Of a stretch of DNA of 64,000 bases, positions 53,976-64,000 are shown piece by piece (the first letter of the stretch is position 1; every line of letters starts with the position of its first letter). The position numbers and the translations under genes were made by a program. This DNA comes from Brachypterus glaber (lineage: Eukaryota; Arthropoda; Insecta; Coleoptera; Kateretidae). Below the pieces are notes generated by a model. It was not told where the DNA came from. It made no database searches and worked only from the letters and a program-made list of their open reading frames with translations. The stretch spans positions 31,623,667 through 31,687,666 of the forward strand of contig OY294051.1 of assembly GCA_958510825.1 (NCBI GenBank), given 5' to 3'.

Positions 53976-55136
53976 AGGAAATAAATTAACAAAAAAACTA
54001 TTTAAAAAATATTATACCCGGACTAGATTCCTAGGCTAGGTATATAGTTCCCAAAATAAACGGCTGTGACAGAAAACCGGATAACCTAGTGATCCTATAA
54101 GGGTTCCGTTTCAATTTACGAAACCCTAAAAAACACCATTAAGGTGAGAAAGTAGTCTTAACTTTGCCCATAAGCGCAATTTCTCCTTATTAAAGGTTGT
54201 TAGCGTTTCGATATTAATAATTCAAAATAAATCAATTGAATTGACGTCCATTGACCTTTCTGTTTCATTTACGATAAGAACTACTAATTTATTAATGAAT
54301 CACTTGAACTTTTCTAAATTGAAAGAGAGGAAAATTATATTAACGTATTTTTCAAAAATTAGGTCAGCTATAGTTTAGCTGAAAAATTATTACACATTTT
54401 CTTTTTGAAATTCAACTATTAGATTTATTTTTATATCAAAAATGTAGTGTAGATAAAACTACCGAGCCGAAATAAAAATGGTATTTTTTCTACGACTGCT
54501 TTAGAATGTAAGCAAATACACACACTTTCAAACACAGAATGAATCCATTCTAGCTGTAGATACGGTATTAATATTCCGTATCAAGTGTTAGAATGAGCAC
54601 ATGTAGTGCCATCTCTTGTTTATAAAAGTAAAGAAAATTGTAACAAAATTAGCAAAAATATATATATATATTTTACCATGAAATATTGAATAATTTAATA
54701 TCCCTCTGTACGATGATTAGAAGATAGATTGATGGAATAATAAATTGAATAATTTAATGCAATTTAAAGTTTTGCGTTAAAATTACATAAAGTTTATTAG
54801 TTTTTTTAATATTTAACCAGTTTTTTATCAATTTAGTTCAAAAAAATAAAACTGCTCCATTTAAACCTAATATCTGTCACAATAATCTGACATAAACTTC
54901 AACAATTTTTGCATTATAATTTGTAAATATCGGCTAAAATTAAATAAAAATCTTTTTTAAGTACTTACTGATTTGATAAAATTATTAAATAACATTAATT
55001 GCTTTATTTAAAAATATGTGTTTTGTTGCATTTTCAATGTCGAGTCTCAAAAAACATTGTTTTTAACCTTGTCCGCAGTTTAAATCCATACAGTGTTTCA
55101 TATTTGCAGTCGAAGAAAAAGTATCGTCTACAACAC
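53976..55136. other. Intergenic, no gene seen
   Basis: AT-rich, with no supported exon on either strand. Confidence 0.4.
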
Positions 55137-55234
55137 GTATGGAATAGTCATTCCGCGCTCACGGGACCGTCATACTCGCCTGACGGCTCGTATGGCAAAC
55201 TTTCCGCTCGCGCGGAATATTGTCTATTCCATAC
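55137..55234. mobile_element. 98-bp inverted-repeat element
   Basis: Ends GTATGGAATAG and CTATTCCATAC; inner arms ATTCCGCGC and GCGCGGAAT. A frame of 103 codons across it is not a gene. Confidence 0.65.
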
Positions 55235-55699
55235 TAGTTATAGAATATACTATTTTTTGCGGGTGGCGAAAATTCAAAATTCGGAATGGCCAACGGTAGA
55301 TTTAGATTAGACAAAGAGAGAAGCTCTATAGAGAGATAGATGATACATACATATTATTATGTTTTATAATAAATTTTTGCATATTTTAGCTAAAAATAAC
55401 ATTTAAAATTATATTTTAAATCACATGCAAAAGTCGATTATAAGTCTTTTCCTTATTATACTATTCACAGCGCCTGCGGTAGAATAGTATTATACAGTAG
55501 TTTCAAATTTCCTAAAGTCGCCAAAAAACGTCCTAGATAAAAAATTCTTGGATACAAATGTGTTTCATGAAAAAAATAAAAAACTTTAAAAATGTCCGTC
55601 TGTCCGATAACACGATAACTCAAGAACGAATAATCCGATCGACTCCAAATTTTCATGAAAAATCAAGTTCTATGAGGGGAAGATCCCTATTTTTCAAAG

Positions 55700-56600
55700 T
55701 AATCCCCCAAATGTTATGGGGGGGTTTCACTTAAAAAAAATAGTTTTTTTATATTTTTTTTCTTGAATTTTTTTTTATTTTTCATTTTTCGCAAAAAGAA
55801 AATAATTTTTTTTTTAAAAATGTTAAAATTTTTTTTTTGGTGTCTTGTGCGTGAAGATTTTGTACTTGTTTTTGTGTTTAGTGAGCTGTTTAGGTATTTA
55901 ATAATTTTGCATATAAGGCACACGTTTTTTTGCACTGTGATAAAATCTCAATATTATATTTTTAGGATTTTTTTTGGTGGTATTGAAGACACAAATTGAT
56001 GTTGTCTTATAAGTAGATATATTAATAAGATATATCTTCTTTATATTTTATTTCTTAGTATTTCTATTTTTAAAAAGCGAAATTCCAAATATTTTTGTTT
56101 TATCATATCTCTGTTATTATTAAACAAATGTTATAAACAATAGTGCATTTACGCATATAATTGAACATGTATTCTATAGCCACCTACATACTTCTCATGT
56201 TAACATCCAAGGACTTTACCTGTTTTGAATATGAGATTATTTCTGAAACAATGCGGTGCAATAAACTACAAATTATTGTTTTAAAGTTTAAATTATTGTT
56301 AAGGGCCAGTCATATAACGGTAATTTTCTATTTTGGTCTCTCCCCCAAATTTATAGTGACCCTCAATAAATTAGGGAGAAAATCAATGCATGCTTCAAAC
56401 ACTAATGTTATTATTTATAGACGGAAAATATCGCCATAGGCTGCTTATTATTTTAAAATAAATTATATTGGTGAATTACACCACACACAAAATAAATAAC
56501 GTCAATTACTCTTAAATAGAAAATATTTTTCCAATTTTTATCCGCTGAAAAGGAAATTGGCAATAAAAACGCTCGCTGACCCACAAAGAACCTCGCTCTT
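55700..56600. other. AT-rich region, no gene seen
   Basis: T- and A-rich runs from 55,730 to 55,840 create low-complexity frames on both strands; otherwise featureless. Confidence 0.4.
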
Positions 56601-56604
56601 CTTC

Positions 56605-58471
56605 TGGTAAGTAAGTAAGTAAGTAAGTAAGTAATTTATTTGTGATACAATGTTTTCACACGTCAAATAATAAATAAATGTTACATTAACATAATTAAAA
56701 TAGGTTAATTTAAATCAAAATTCAAAATACAAAATTTCACGGCACAATTTAGTACAGCCAAACATATATTCAAAATTTGTAATTTAAAAAATCACTCGTA
56801 CTATACAGGGCCTTTTCAATCAAAAACTCCTTCAATTTAATTTTAAATTGCCTTGTTGGAAGATTGCGCATATTTAATGGCAAATGATTAAAAAAAGTAG
56901 GTCCATAGAAGTTAAAGCCAAGTTTACTGCTCTGAAGTCTAAAATTAGGCAATCTAATATTATGAGAGAATCGAGTATTTCTCTCATGGATATCTAATTG
57001 TTGAGAAAAATCAGAAAAAATTTCTTTAACATAACAGGCAGTAACATAAATAAACAAAGATGGTACAGTTAAAATCTTAAGTTCAACAAATTTATGCTTT
57101 ATATCAGCCCTATAACCCATATTGCATAAAACCCTTATTAAACGCCTTTGAATCCCAAAAATTCTATCCAACCCTGAAGCACTCCCCCAGGCCACAAGGC
57201 CATAACTTACCCTAGACTCAAATAATGCATGGTATGCTGTTTTTAAAACGTCAGGAGAGACCATCCTAACAAGGGAGCGGAAAACAAAAACACTTTTTGA
57301 CAGAGAGCCCGCCACAGCATTTACATGAGAATTCCAATTTAGGTCCGGGTCAAGGAGTAAACCAAGATATTTTACATTCGTAGGGTTATTAAAAGTATAT
57401 AGTGGTCGATGAGTAAAGAATATATGAACAGTTTTATTAATATTTAACGAAAGCCTATTTGTTGAAAACCAATTTTTTGCACATGCTAGTCCCTCACCCA
57501 TAAGCTCAATAGTTGATCTCAAGTTAAATTTACTAGAAATAATGTTCGAGTCATCCGCAAATAGAAGATTTTCCCAAAAGGGAAGGGCAACTTTCAGATC
57601 ATTAATAAAAATAAGGAAGAGTAGCGGACCCAGGACAGAGCCCTGAGGAACGCCACTCTTTATCTTTTTAAAATTTGAGCCTTTACCATTTAAAAAAGTA
57701 TATTGACATCTATTGCTAAGATAAGAGGACACGAGTTGAATACTAAGAGAATCAAAACCATAAAATTTTAATTTATCTATTAGCTCTGGGTGAGGAACGC
57801 AGTCAAAAGCTTTTTGTAAGTCGCAAAGAGTAACACCTACATACTCGCCCTTTTCTTGCTTTTCAACTATCAGATCCAATAATTTAATAAATGCATTTTT
57901 GGTTGACATCCCTGGCCTGAACCCAAATTGGTTCTCATAAAATAACTTTTTTTCCTCAAAGTATTCTAAAATTTGTCTTTTCAAGATAACTTCAAAAATT
58001 TTTGAAAAAGTTGGGACTAATGATATTGGTCTAAAATTGTTAGGTATTGTAGGACCACCCTTATGTATCGGTATGACTTTGGAAATCTTTAAAGACTCCG
58101 GAAAAACACCTTGTAGAATACTCATATTTATAAGTTTAGTTAATGGTATGATAATATGATTTTTAATGTTTTTAATTAAATAAGAAGACATATTATAGTG
58201 GTCCAAACACCTTTTGTTTTTTAGTTCATTTATAGCTTCTCTGACTTGATTAAAACTAACTTCTTTAAAGGAAAAACTATTAGAATCGTTATTATTTTTG
58301 TTAAGAAAAGAATGAACACATGAATTTGCTTTTGGCAGGTTCTCCGCCAATTTGTCAGGGATAGTGACAAAAAAATCATTTAGCACGTCAATGTCCATAT
58401 CATGACATTGACTCTGTTTTTTCCCTTTTCTATTCAGATTAATAATTTCCCAGTAGGTTTTGGTAAAAGTG
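56605..58471 (-). mobile_element. Jockey-like LINE, 5'-truncated, intact RT region, (TTAC)n tail
   Basis: The minus-strand copy ends in six TTAC units (about 56,609-56,632). The frame extends upstream of its first Met to the junction at 58471/58472, where the AACGTT inverted-repeat element begins abruptly. Confidence 0.88.
56770..58398 (-). CDS. LINE reverse transcriptase (ORF2 C-terminal part)
   Basis: 542 codons without a stop. RT blocks in order: VIPIHKGG (109-116), NFRPISLVPTFSKIFE (121-136), NQFGFRPGMST (156-166), LCDLQKAFDC (191-200, D193), SGVPQGSVLGPLLF (248-261), FADDSN (280-285) and KYLGLLLDPDLNWNSHV. The two catalytic Asp of FADD and the Asp of the KAFD block are intact. The endonuclease domain is missing, lost through 5' truncation, so the copy cannot move by itself. 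The Met is simply the first after the truncation. Confidence 0.9.
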   Translation of the reverse strand: MDIDVLNDFFVTIPDKLAENLPKANSCVHSFLNKNNNDSNSFSFKEVSFNQVREAINELKNKRCLDHYNMSSYLIKNIKNHIIIPLTKLINMSILQGVFPESLKISKVIPIHKGGPTIPNNFRPISLVPTFSKIFEVILKRQILEYFEEKKLFYENQFGFRPGMSTKNAFIKLLDLIVEKQEKGEYVGVTLCDLQKAFDCVPHPELIDKLKFYGFDSLSIQLVSSYLSNRCQYTFLNGKGSNFKKIKSGVPQGSVLGPLLFLIFINDLKVALPFWENLLFADDSNIISSKFNLRSTIELMGEGLACAKNWFSTNRLSLNINKTVHIFFTHRPLYTFNNPTNVKYLGLLLDPDLNWNSHVNAVAGSLSKSVFVFRSLVRMVSPDVLKTAYHALFESRVSYGLVAWGSASGLDRIFGIQRRLIRVLCNMGYRADIKHKFVELKILTVPSLFIYVTACYVKEIFSDFSQQLDIHERNTRFSHNIRLPNFRLQSSKLGFNFYGPTFFNHLPLNMRNLPTRQFKIKLKEFLIEKALYSTSDFLNYKF

Positions 58472-59286
58472 CCCTAGTAGAAATTTAACGTTAGAATAAC
58501 GTTTTTCTAATGTTAGAAAACTGTATAAAAGTACGTTATAAAATATGTGCAAATGTCCCGCTTTTTAACGTTAGTTACAAACGTAAATCTAATGGCCAAC
58601 TAGAAAATTTCTACCTGCATCATAAAATGCTAGCTGGAGAATTTATTCATATAAATAAATCTTAATATATTTTAGCAATCATAATATTTTTATACATAAT
58701 TTCTTTACATTTATTTATAAAATAGCCATCTTTTTAGGTGGCCCTAAATATTTTTCGTGTAATATGCTGTTATACTTCGATAAATACGTTTACCTCTCAG
58801 AAAAACTTTATATTTAGTTAGTTAATATTTATTTATACATTCAGAATCTTAAAATATTTGTTCAATTCCAGTACAGCGTTGTCAGACTTACTATAATTTT
58901 GACTTTTGGGGGATATTTTTTTAAATTTATTATAGAAATAATAAATAATTATCAAACCTAGGCACATAGCTGTCTGAAATGAGTATTTTCTACTATAGCT
59001 TACGTATTAATAATGGAAATTAAAAAAATATTTAAAGTTAGAATAAGGTTAGAAAAAGGTTAGAATTTGGTTAGGAAACTAACGTTAGATTTAATTATTT
59101 TATAACTTTTTTGTCAAACGTTAGTTTTTAAGGTTAGATTTATATATTTTATAACGTTTTTGTGAAACGTTAGTTTTTAAGGTTAGATTTATATATTTTA
59201 CAACGTTTTTGTATAACGTTTGAGACTAAACAAAAAAATGTCACTAATCTAATGTTAAGTTGGATTTATGTACCTTTCTACCAGGG
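58472..59286. mobile_element. 815-bp AACGTT-rich inverted-repeat element, second copy
   Basis: Ends CCCTAGTAGAAATTTAACG and CCTTTCTACCAGGG. Collinear with 27365-28255 (shared GCCATCTTTTTAGGTGGCCC and TAAGGTTAGATTTATATATT blocks). No protein frame. Confidence 0.82.
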
Positions 59287-59293
59287 TGGTGTA

Positions 59294-59862
59294 AGTCAGA
59301 TTTGGCTGAATTTTGGATATGTTTTAGTTCTCGACATTCTGATGAAAAGTGTCCCAGGGCATTATATAGTTTAGGTGCTACAGCACTTTGAAAATCTCAA
59401 GCACCGCGGTGTACCTGTCTCGTTGACCCCTCGGTCCCTTCTTCTGGAAAATTGGTTTCTGTCAGATTTGGCTTAAGTATGGATTTTTTATTATTATTAT
59501 TATCAGGGTGGCAACATGTCAGGGAAATCAGGAAAGTCAGGGAATTTAATATGTCAGGGAAATGTCAGGCAATGTTATTGAAAAAAATGAAAAATCAGGG
59601 AATTTTGTTGAAAAACCTGGATTTTTTGTTGTTTTATGTTTTATATATAATTTACATAAAAACCAAAAAGTCAGCGAAATGTCAGGAAAAAAATGTGGAA
59701 ATTTGTCAGGAAAAAGCTTTCAAAATTAGGAAAAAGTCAGGGAAAAGTCAGGGAATTTTGCAAATAAAATTCTGTGGTCATCCTGATTATAGTTCTCGGT
59801 ACAGTTCTCGACTTTTTGACCAAAACTGTATTCGGCCGCAATAGTTTAGGTTCTAGAGAAAT
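59294..59862 (-). repeat. Two tandem copies of a degraded coding-like segment, one with a MITE insertion
   Basis: GTCAGATTTGGCT... begins at 59294 and again at about 59460; both continue (the second after the MITE) with AGTTCTCGAC and end with a TAGTTTAGGT...AAAT block. On the minus strand the first copy reads APKLYNALGHFSSECREL, like the end of a LINE ORF2. Confidence 0.5.
59502..59787. mobile_element. MITE with CAGGGTGGCAAC termini and GTCAGGGAA subrepeats
   Basis: TCAGGGTGGCAACA and TGTGGTCATCCTGA are inverted ends; the inside is built of GTCAGGGAA/GTCAGGAAA units. The CAGGGTGGC end recalls hAT elements. Confidence 0.6.
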
Positions 59863-60148
59863 TTGAAGATATTAAGCTAGCTATTCTTTTTGGCATTAAA
59901 ACAAAAATGGGGGTTTAGGCGAGCAAGCTTTTACACTGTCAAATTCTTTTTCGGCGCATAAAAATACTTAAGAAAAATAGAGTCTGTTTAAGAGTATACT
60001 CAATTATAATTGACGTGTTTTTTTTTGTGGCCCTGTGTAATTTTTAATAGCAAAAGTTTAACCTTGTTAACCAATATTTCAACTAACCTTTAATTTTAAA
60101 TTTTGGCGAAGGCGCAAAAATAAGTAAATGTAACATGCCTGTCAGAAG

Positions 60149-60411
60149 CAGCCAACGAACTAATAACTCTTCTCTCTAGAATAGGCATTTCATTCGTAAA
60201 AACTGACAAAAACGTCGGCAACATAAACATTCGTCTGTCTTACTCGCACATCTTTGTTCTAACAGAGAGAAAAATACCAGTTACTGGTAATTGTTATTGT
60301 TCAGGCCTGAATGTACCTACTATTTGTTTACAAACAAACTGATTTCTTGGCGATACTTTAATTTAACGGTATGCCTATTCTAGAAAGAAGAGTTCTTAGT
60401 TCGTTGGAAGC
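60149..60411. mobile_element. 263-bp MITE with about 38-bp terminal inverted repeats
   Basis: GCAGCCAACGAACTAATAAC...CTAGAATAGGCAT pairs with ATGCCTATTCTAGAAAGAAG...GTTCGTTGGAAGC. Confidence 0.8.
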
Positions 60412-60614
60412 AACTTTAGTATTAATGTTATCTTTATTTGTATAACTTCATGGAAAGCTTTGTGTAGCCGTCTTGGTTCACTACCCCGTCTAATTTAGTT
60501 TCTATGTTATTCTAATTTTATAAATATGCATTTAACACGTGATGGGGGGTTCACTTCTGTAGTGAATTAAGTCCATAGTTTGAATGTTTTAAGTTAGTGC
60601 CTATTCACAAACTC

Positions 60615-60724
60615 GCATAAGAACATAAAACATAACAATACGATGCCATGATTTGCTTGATGGGCCGCCATGTATCTCGTAAGCCAATCACGGCATCGCA
60701 TTCTTATGTTTTATGTTCTTATGC
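60615..60724. mobile_element. 110-bp hairpin MITE
   Basis: GCATAAGAACATAAAACATA pairs with TATGTTTTATGTTCTTATGC; inner arms CGATGCC and GGCATCG. Confidence 0.85.
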
Positions 60725-61541
60725 AAGCTTCTGGACATGCCTTTACCTACACTAACATAAGGATTGTACTGAAGCCCAGAAGGGCCATCCAGAAAACAAG
60801 TTGGAAATTAATCTTTTAAATTGAAAATATCGACTTGAAATTTCACTTTATTGAAAAAGTTTAAAATCCGACTAAACTAAAAATTTTATCCTTTTAGACT
60901 TGACATTTCTAAGGCCACTGGATAGCTTGTGACTTCGTCTAGTTGGTGTGTTTCTGTGACTTGTCAGGCGAAAGCTGCCAGAAACCCCAACGGCTAACCA
61001 CCAAAACACTAGACAAATTAACAACTGATCGAGTAATCCTAGAAATTTCGACCTAAAATGTTGAAAATTTTACTGTTAAAGAAGTTTATATTTCAACTAA
61101 AATTTTTTTTCCAAATGTTACAAGGTACAAGTGTTACAAGGTAAAATTAAAAAAAAAACATTTTTTCAAAAAGATCGGATTTTTATTAACATGCATTATT
61201 ATTAAAACACTATAGGTACATGTATATCAAATTTAGTTTGGAAGGACTTGGTCCATTTTTGCTCCATACTTTCTTTATAACGGATGAATAAGAACCATCC
61301 AGTAGTATAAATCCTGTATTTAAGGCTTCACTACCTACCACGTAGGTAGGTACCCAATGAGCACTACCCATAAATAGTTTAAAACACAGGGCTTGCTTTT
61401 GAATGCCGGAAGTAGTTTTATTTTTTATACAGGGTGTGACAGCAGACTTGAATCAGTTACCCAAGCAACACAAAGGTATATTTTTTTGGTAGAATTTCCG
61501 CTTCGTAAGTAAACATTTATTTTAAAGTACATTTTAAAATA

Positions 61542-62161
61542 CAGTGGAAACTCCATAACTTCGTGAAGTCGAAGTTTACTGATGTTCCCCGAACATTTTG
61601 TATTGTAACAATGTATTTTTACCTTTCTTACTCGAATTTCTATTTCGAAAATCTTTCACATTTTCTATTGTAATAATGTATTTCCACCTCTCTAACTCGA
61701 ATTTTCTATAACTCTTCTAAAATCTCGAAACCACAGTCTGTGTTACTCAAAAACTCGAATTTTCGGGTAGCATAAAATAATTTTTTCATTACAATATTAT
61801 GCACTTTAAAAAATGGAGACGCCACTGGACGTATCTTCGCACGCGATCGGTCAGAATCGTCAAATTTCGTTGCGCCGTACGTCGTTTACTGTGTCTTTTC
61901 TAAGGGAATCCCCAAAACTTTGCGGGATGGTTTTTCTTTAACTCGAACTATTCTCCGTGTCTGAATTAGAACGCAGTGACTAATGCCTAAAACGTATTAT
62001 GCTGCTCTCGTATAAGGGATTCTCCTCAGACGGAGTTACGCGAACGGCACCCGAATCGGTATGATCCTCGCTTTTTAGCACACTTTTGCAAATGAGCCAC
62101 TGCAGTGGCACGGATAATAATTTCGCGGTCCCTTGAGTTTCAAGTTATGGAGTTTCCACTG
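61542..62161. mobile_element. 620-bp pogo/Tigger-like non-autonomous element with TA duplication
   Basis: Ends CAGTGGAAACTCCATAACTT and CAAGTTATGGAGTTTCCACTG flanked by TA (61540-61541, 62162-62163). Subterminal ACTCGAATT repeats. No transposase frame. Confidence 0.8.
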
Positions 62162-62195
62162 TATACTTTTCTGTTTCTTGGGTAAAATAGTTTTT

Positions 62196-63115
62196 ATATC
62201 ATCTGTAGGACCAAGGGCGTAGATGAGGGGGGGGTAATGGGGGTAATTACCCCCCCATAGGGTTGGGCGCCAATTTCTTTTTGCTGCAAGGGCGCCGAGT
62301 TTGAAAGAAACCCCCAGGGACAAAGCTTTTTTTCTTGAGGGCATTTTTCTAGGCGCCATTTTTTTTGCCGAGGCGCCAAGTTTTGCTTGAAACCGTCAGG
62401 GACAAAGCTTTTTTTTTTTTTTTGAGGGTGTTTTTTCTTTTTTTTCTAGAGGTGCCAAATTTAAGACTTGCTTCAGGGCGCCGAAAGACCGGCCCTGGGT
62501 ATTACCCCCGCCCCCCCATAGAAGAAAAACATCTACGCCCTTGTGTAGGACTGCCAAATTTACAATGCTTTATTTTCTGTCCATGCTAAAAATTTTAAAT
62601 ACAAGTTAAAATATTTAAAATCTACTACAAAAATATACCGGGTGATCAAACGAAAACTTTAACCTTGGATAAAATCGAAACTAATGAGTTTCGAAAAAAT
62701 ATTATGTTTTTAAATTAATTAATAAATGCATTTTTTAATTTTCCTCGAGAACTACTGAACCGATTTTAAAAAATAAAACTTTGTTATAACCAGTATTAGA
62801 GAACCTTTTCAATAATGTATTAAATGTCCCACATTCCCATTTAAGATTTTTGAACTGGTAGCTCCTGGGTGGGGGCGGGGGGTAGTTACATTAATTATTG
62901 GTTACATGTCAAAAGATGTTCCCCTTCAAATAAAAATTGACCGGTCTCGGCGTTTTTTCGAAAACTCATTAGTTTCGATTTTATCCAAGGTTGAAGTTTT
63001 CGTTGGATCACCCGGTTTTTTTTTAGTAGATTTTAAATATTTTAACTTGTATTTGAAATTCTTAGCATGGACAGAAAATAAAGCATTGTGAACTTGGCAG
63101 TCCTACAGATGATAT
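62196..63115. mobile_element. Foldback palindrome interrupted by a hAT-like MITE
   Basis: TATCATCTGTAGGACTGCCA (with the insertion removed) pairs with TGGCAGTCCTACAGATGATA. The inner arms continue through TTATTTTCTGTCCATGCTAA and an inner pair CCGGGTGATC / GATCACCCGG with AAAATCGAAACTAATGAGTT. About 590 bp without the insert. Confidence 0.85.
62212..62543. mobile_element. 332-bp hAT-like MITE with 8-bp target duplication
   Basis: Inverted ends CAAGGGCGTAGATG and CATCTACGCCCTTG; TGTAGGAC is repeated on both sides (62204-62211, 62544-62551), the 8-bp duplication typical of hAT. G/C-rich inside with GGGGG and CCCCC runs. Confidence 0.85.
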
Positions 63116-63533
63116 AATTTATGTATCTACATAAAATTTATTAACATTTTTAACTCGTAACTAATTTTAATTTTCTACTGTAACCTTTTGCGGTGTAAAA
63201 ATATCTATTTAGTATATATCGTTTAGTTACATAAGTTAAAGCCTTCCCCTGCCTTAATATAGCTCCAGAAGCCTTACGTAAAAAATATTAATTTTTATTA
63301 ATAATACCAGACTTTGTCACCAATGGTGACGTTTTTTTAAGAGCCACTTCTCTGAAAAATTACTTAAAATAAACTACTTACACCTAAGGATACTACTGGA
63401 ATCTAAGTTGGGGCAACCAGATCAACATTTAAATATGGACCAACTATTTTTCTGGTTGCTGCAACCAGGGATCTGGTAACGGCAAAAACACAACTTGTTG
63501 TGATTACCAGATCTGCAGAAATAAAACTTTTAA

Positions 63534-63668
63534 GGGCAACTTGCACCAATGATGGTTTAACTTTAAACTTGGATTAAATTGACGGCTGACCAATTAGAAC
63601 GCAGCATTTTTAACTTAAACTCGGTTTAGTTGAGATAATCCCGTACCAAAAGTTGGTGCAAGTGGCCC
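63534..63668. mobile_element. 135-bp Harbinger-like MITE with TAA duplication
   Basis: Ends GGGCAACTTGCACCAA and TTGGTGCAAGTGGCCC, flanked by TAA on both sides. Confidence 0.75.
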
Positions 63669-64000
63669 TAAGCATAACAATTTGTCTTGCCCATATTTCT
63701 GGTTGCATTTACCAGAAAAATTGTTGTTCCGTAAGTAACTATTGATCTTTTTTTCAGCGTAGTGCCCTTAATTAATGATAAACATACATTGTATGTGTTT
63801 AGGTTGGATCTCCCCCAAAGCAAAATCACTAGAACGCTATGGAAGAAATTATCCATGGGTGGAAAAGTAAATTTTTACACGCAAAAGTAACATTAATTTA
63901 ACTAGTTTATTTCAAAATCTATGACTAAGGTATTTTATAGGACGAGGTATGCATTAGGGTATTTAATAAAAAACGAAAAACTTTGGTAAAAAAAAATTAT

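Noticed and set aside
55714..55999. Phe/Lys-rich frames on both strands
   Set aside because: Produced by long T and A runs; low complexity only.
59452..59844. 130-codon plus-strand frame
   Set aside because: Runs through the GTCAGGGAA-repeat MITE; not protein-like.
1..64000. CRISPR arrays, rRNA or stand-alone functional tRNA genes
   Set aside because: Tandem arrays present are palindromic satellites without unique spacers; the tRNA-like boxes belong to SINE heads; no rRNA motifs were seen.

Overview
The window is AT-rich, intron-rich, repeat-dense DNA from an arthropod nuclear genome, almost certainly an insect. Small phase-consistent exons are scattered in long introns. There is a histidine acid phosphatase of the multiple inositol polyphosphate phosphatase family, a LARP1-type DM15 open frame, non-LTR elements with short tandem-repeat tails, tRNA-derived SINEs and a very large load of foldback/MITE elements. 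I cannot name the species. No bacterial operons, rRNA genes or CRISPR arrays are present.

Left third (1-16,220, minus strand). Thirteen exons with matching splice phases assemble into one gene that starts at 16,220 and runs off the left edge (536 codons visible). It encodes an N-terminal coiled coil followed by Ser/Asn/Lys-rich low-complexity sequence with basic clusters. A shugoshin-like chromosomal protein is the best guess but weakly supported. Its last visible intron contains, on the same strand, a complete intronless 468-codon frame with the LARP1 C-terminal DM15 cap-binding repeats. Its other introns are packed with SINEs, palindromic tandem repeats, a LINE RNase H fragment and MITEs of several superfamilies. 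A divergent plus-strand transcript with two mini-introns may start near 16.6 kb.

Middle (17-35.2 kb). After a block of large foldback elements (18.5-20.9 kb) comes a complete eight-exon MINPP/Mipp gene on the minus strand (35,188 to 21,469; 746 residues). It has a signal peptide, about 265 residues of a tandem (Y/F)DRNNPN repeat, the phosphatase domain with RHGTRYP, and a hydrophobic C-terminus that looks like a GPI signal. The usual HAE proton-donor motif reads HAA. Its introns hold LINE fragments and MITEs.

35.8-46.8 kb. A degraded LINE is interrupted in its reverse transcriptase KAFD motif by a young 10.1-kb Ty3/Gypsy-type LTR retrotransposon (minus strand). The element has matching 2,091-bp LTRs, a CACT target duplication, a primer-binding site, a gag with one stop codon, a canonical -1 slippery heptamer and an intact pol.

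Right third (47-64 kb). A small plus-strand gene (51,153-52,279, two coding exons) encodes a 70-residue single-pass membrane protein; a 5' untranslated exon with a promoter-like region may lie at about 47.1-47.4 kb. The rest is mobile DNA: a LINE with an intact reverse transcriptase region (56.6-58.5 kb), an 815-bp AACGTT-rich inverted-repeat element, and pogo-like, hAT-like and Harbinger-like MITEs, several nested inside one another.
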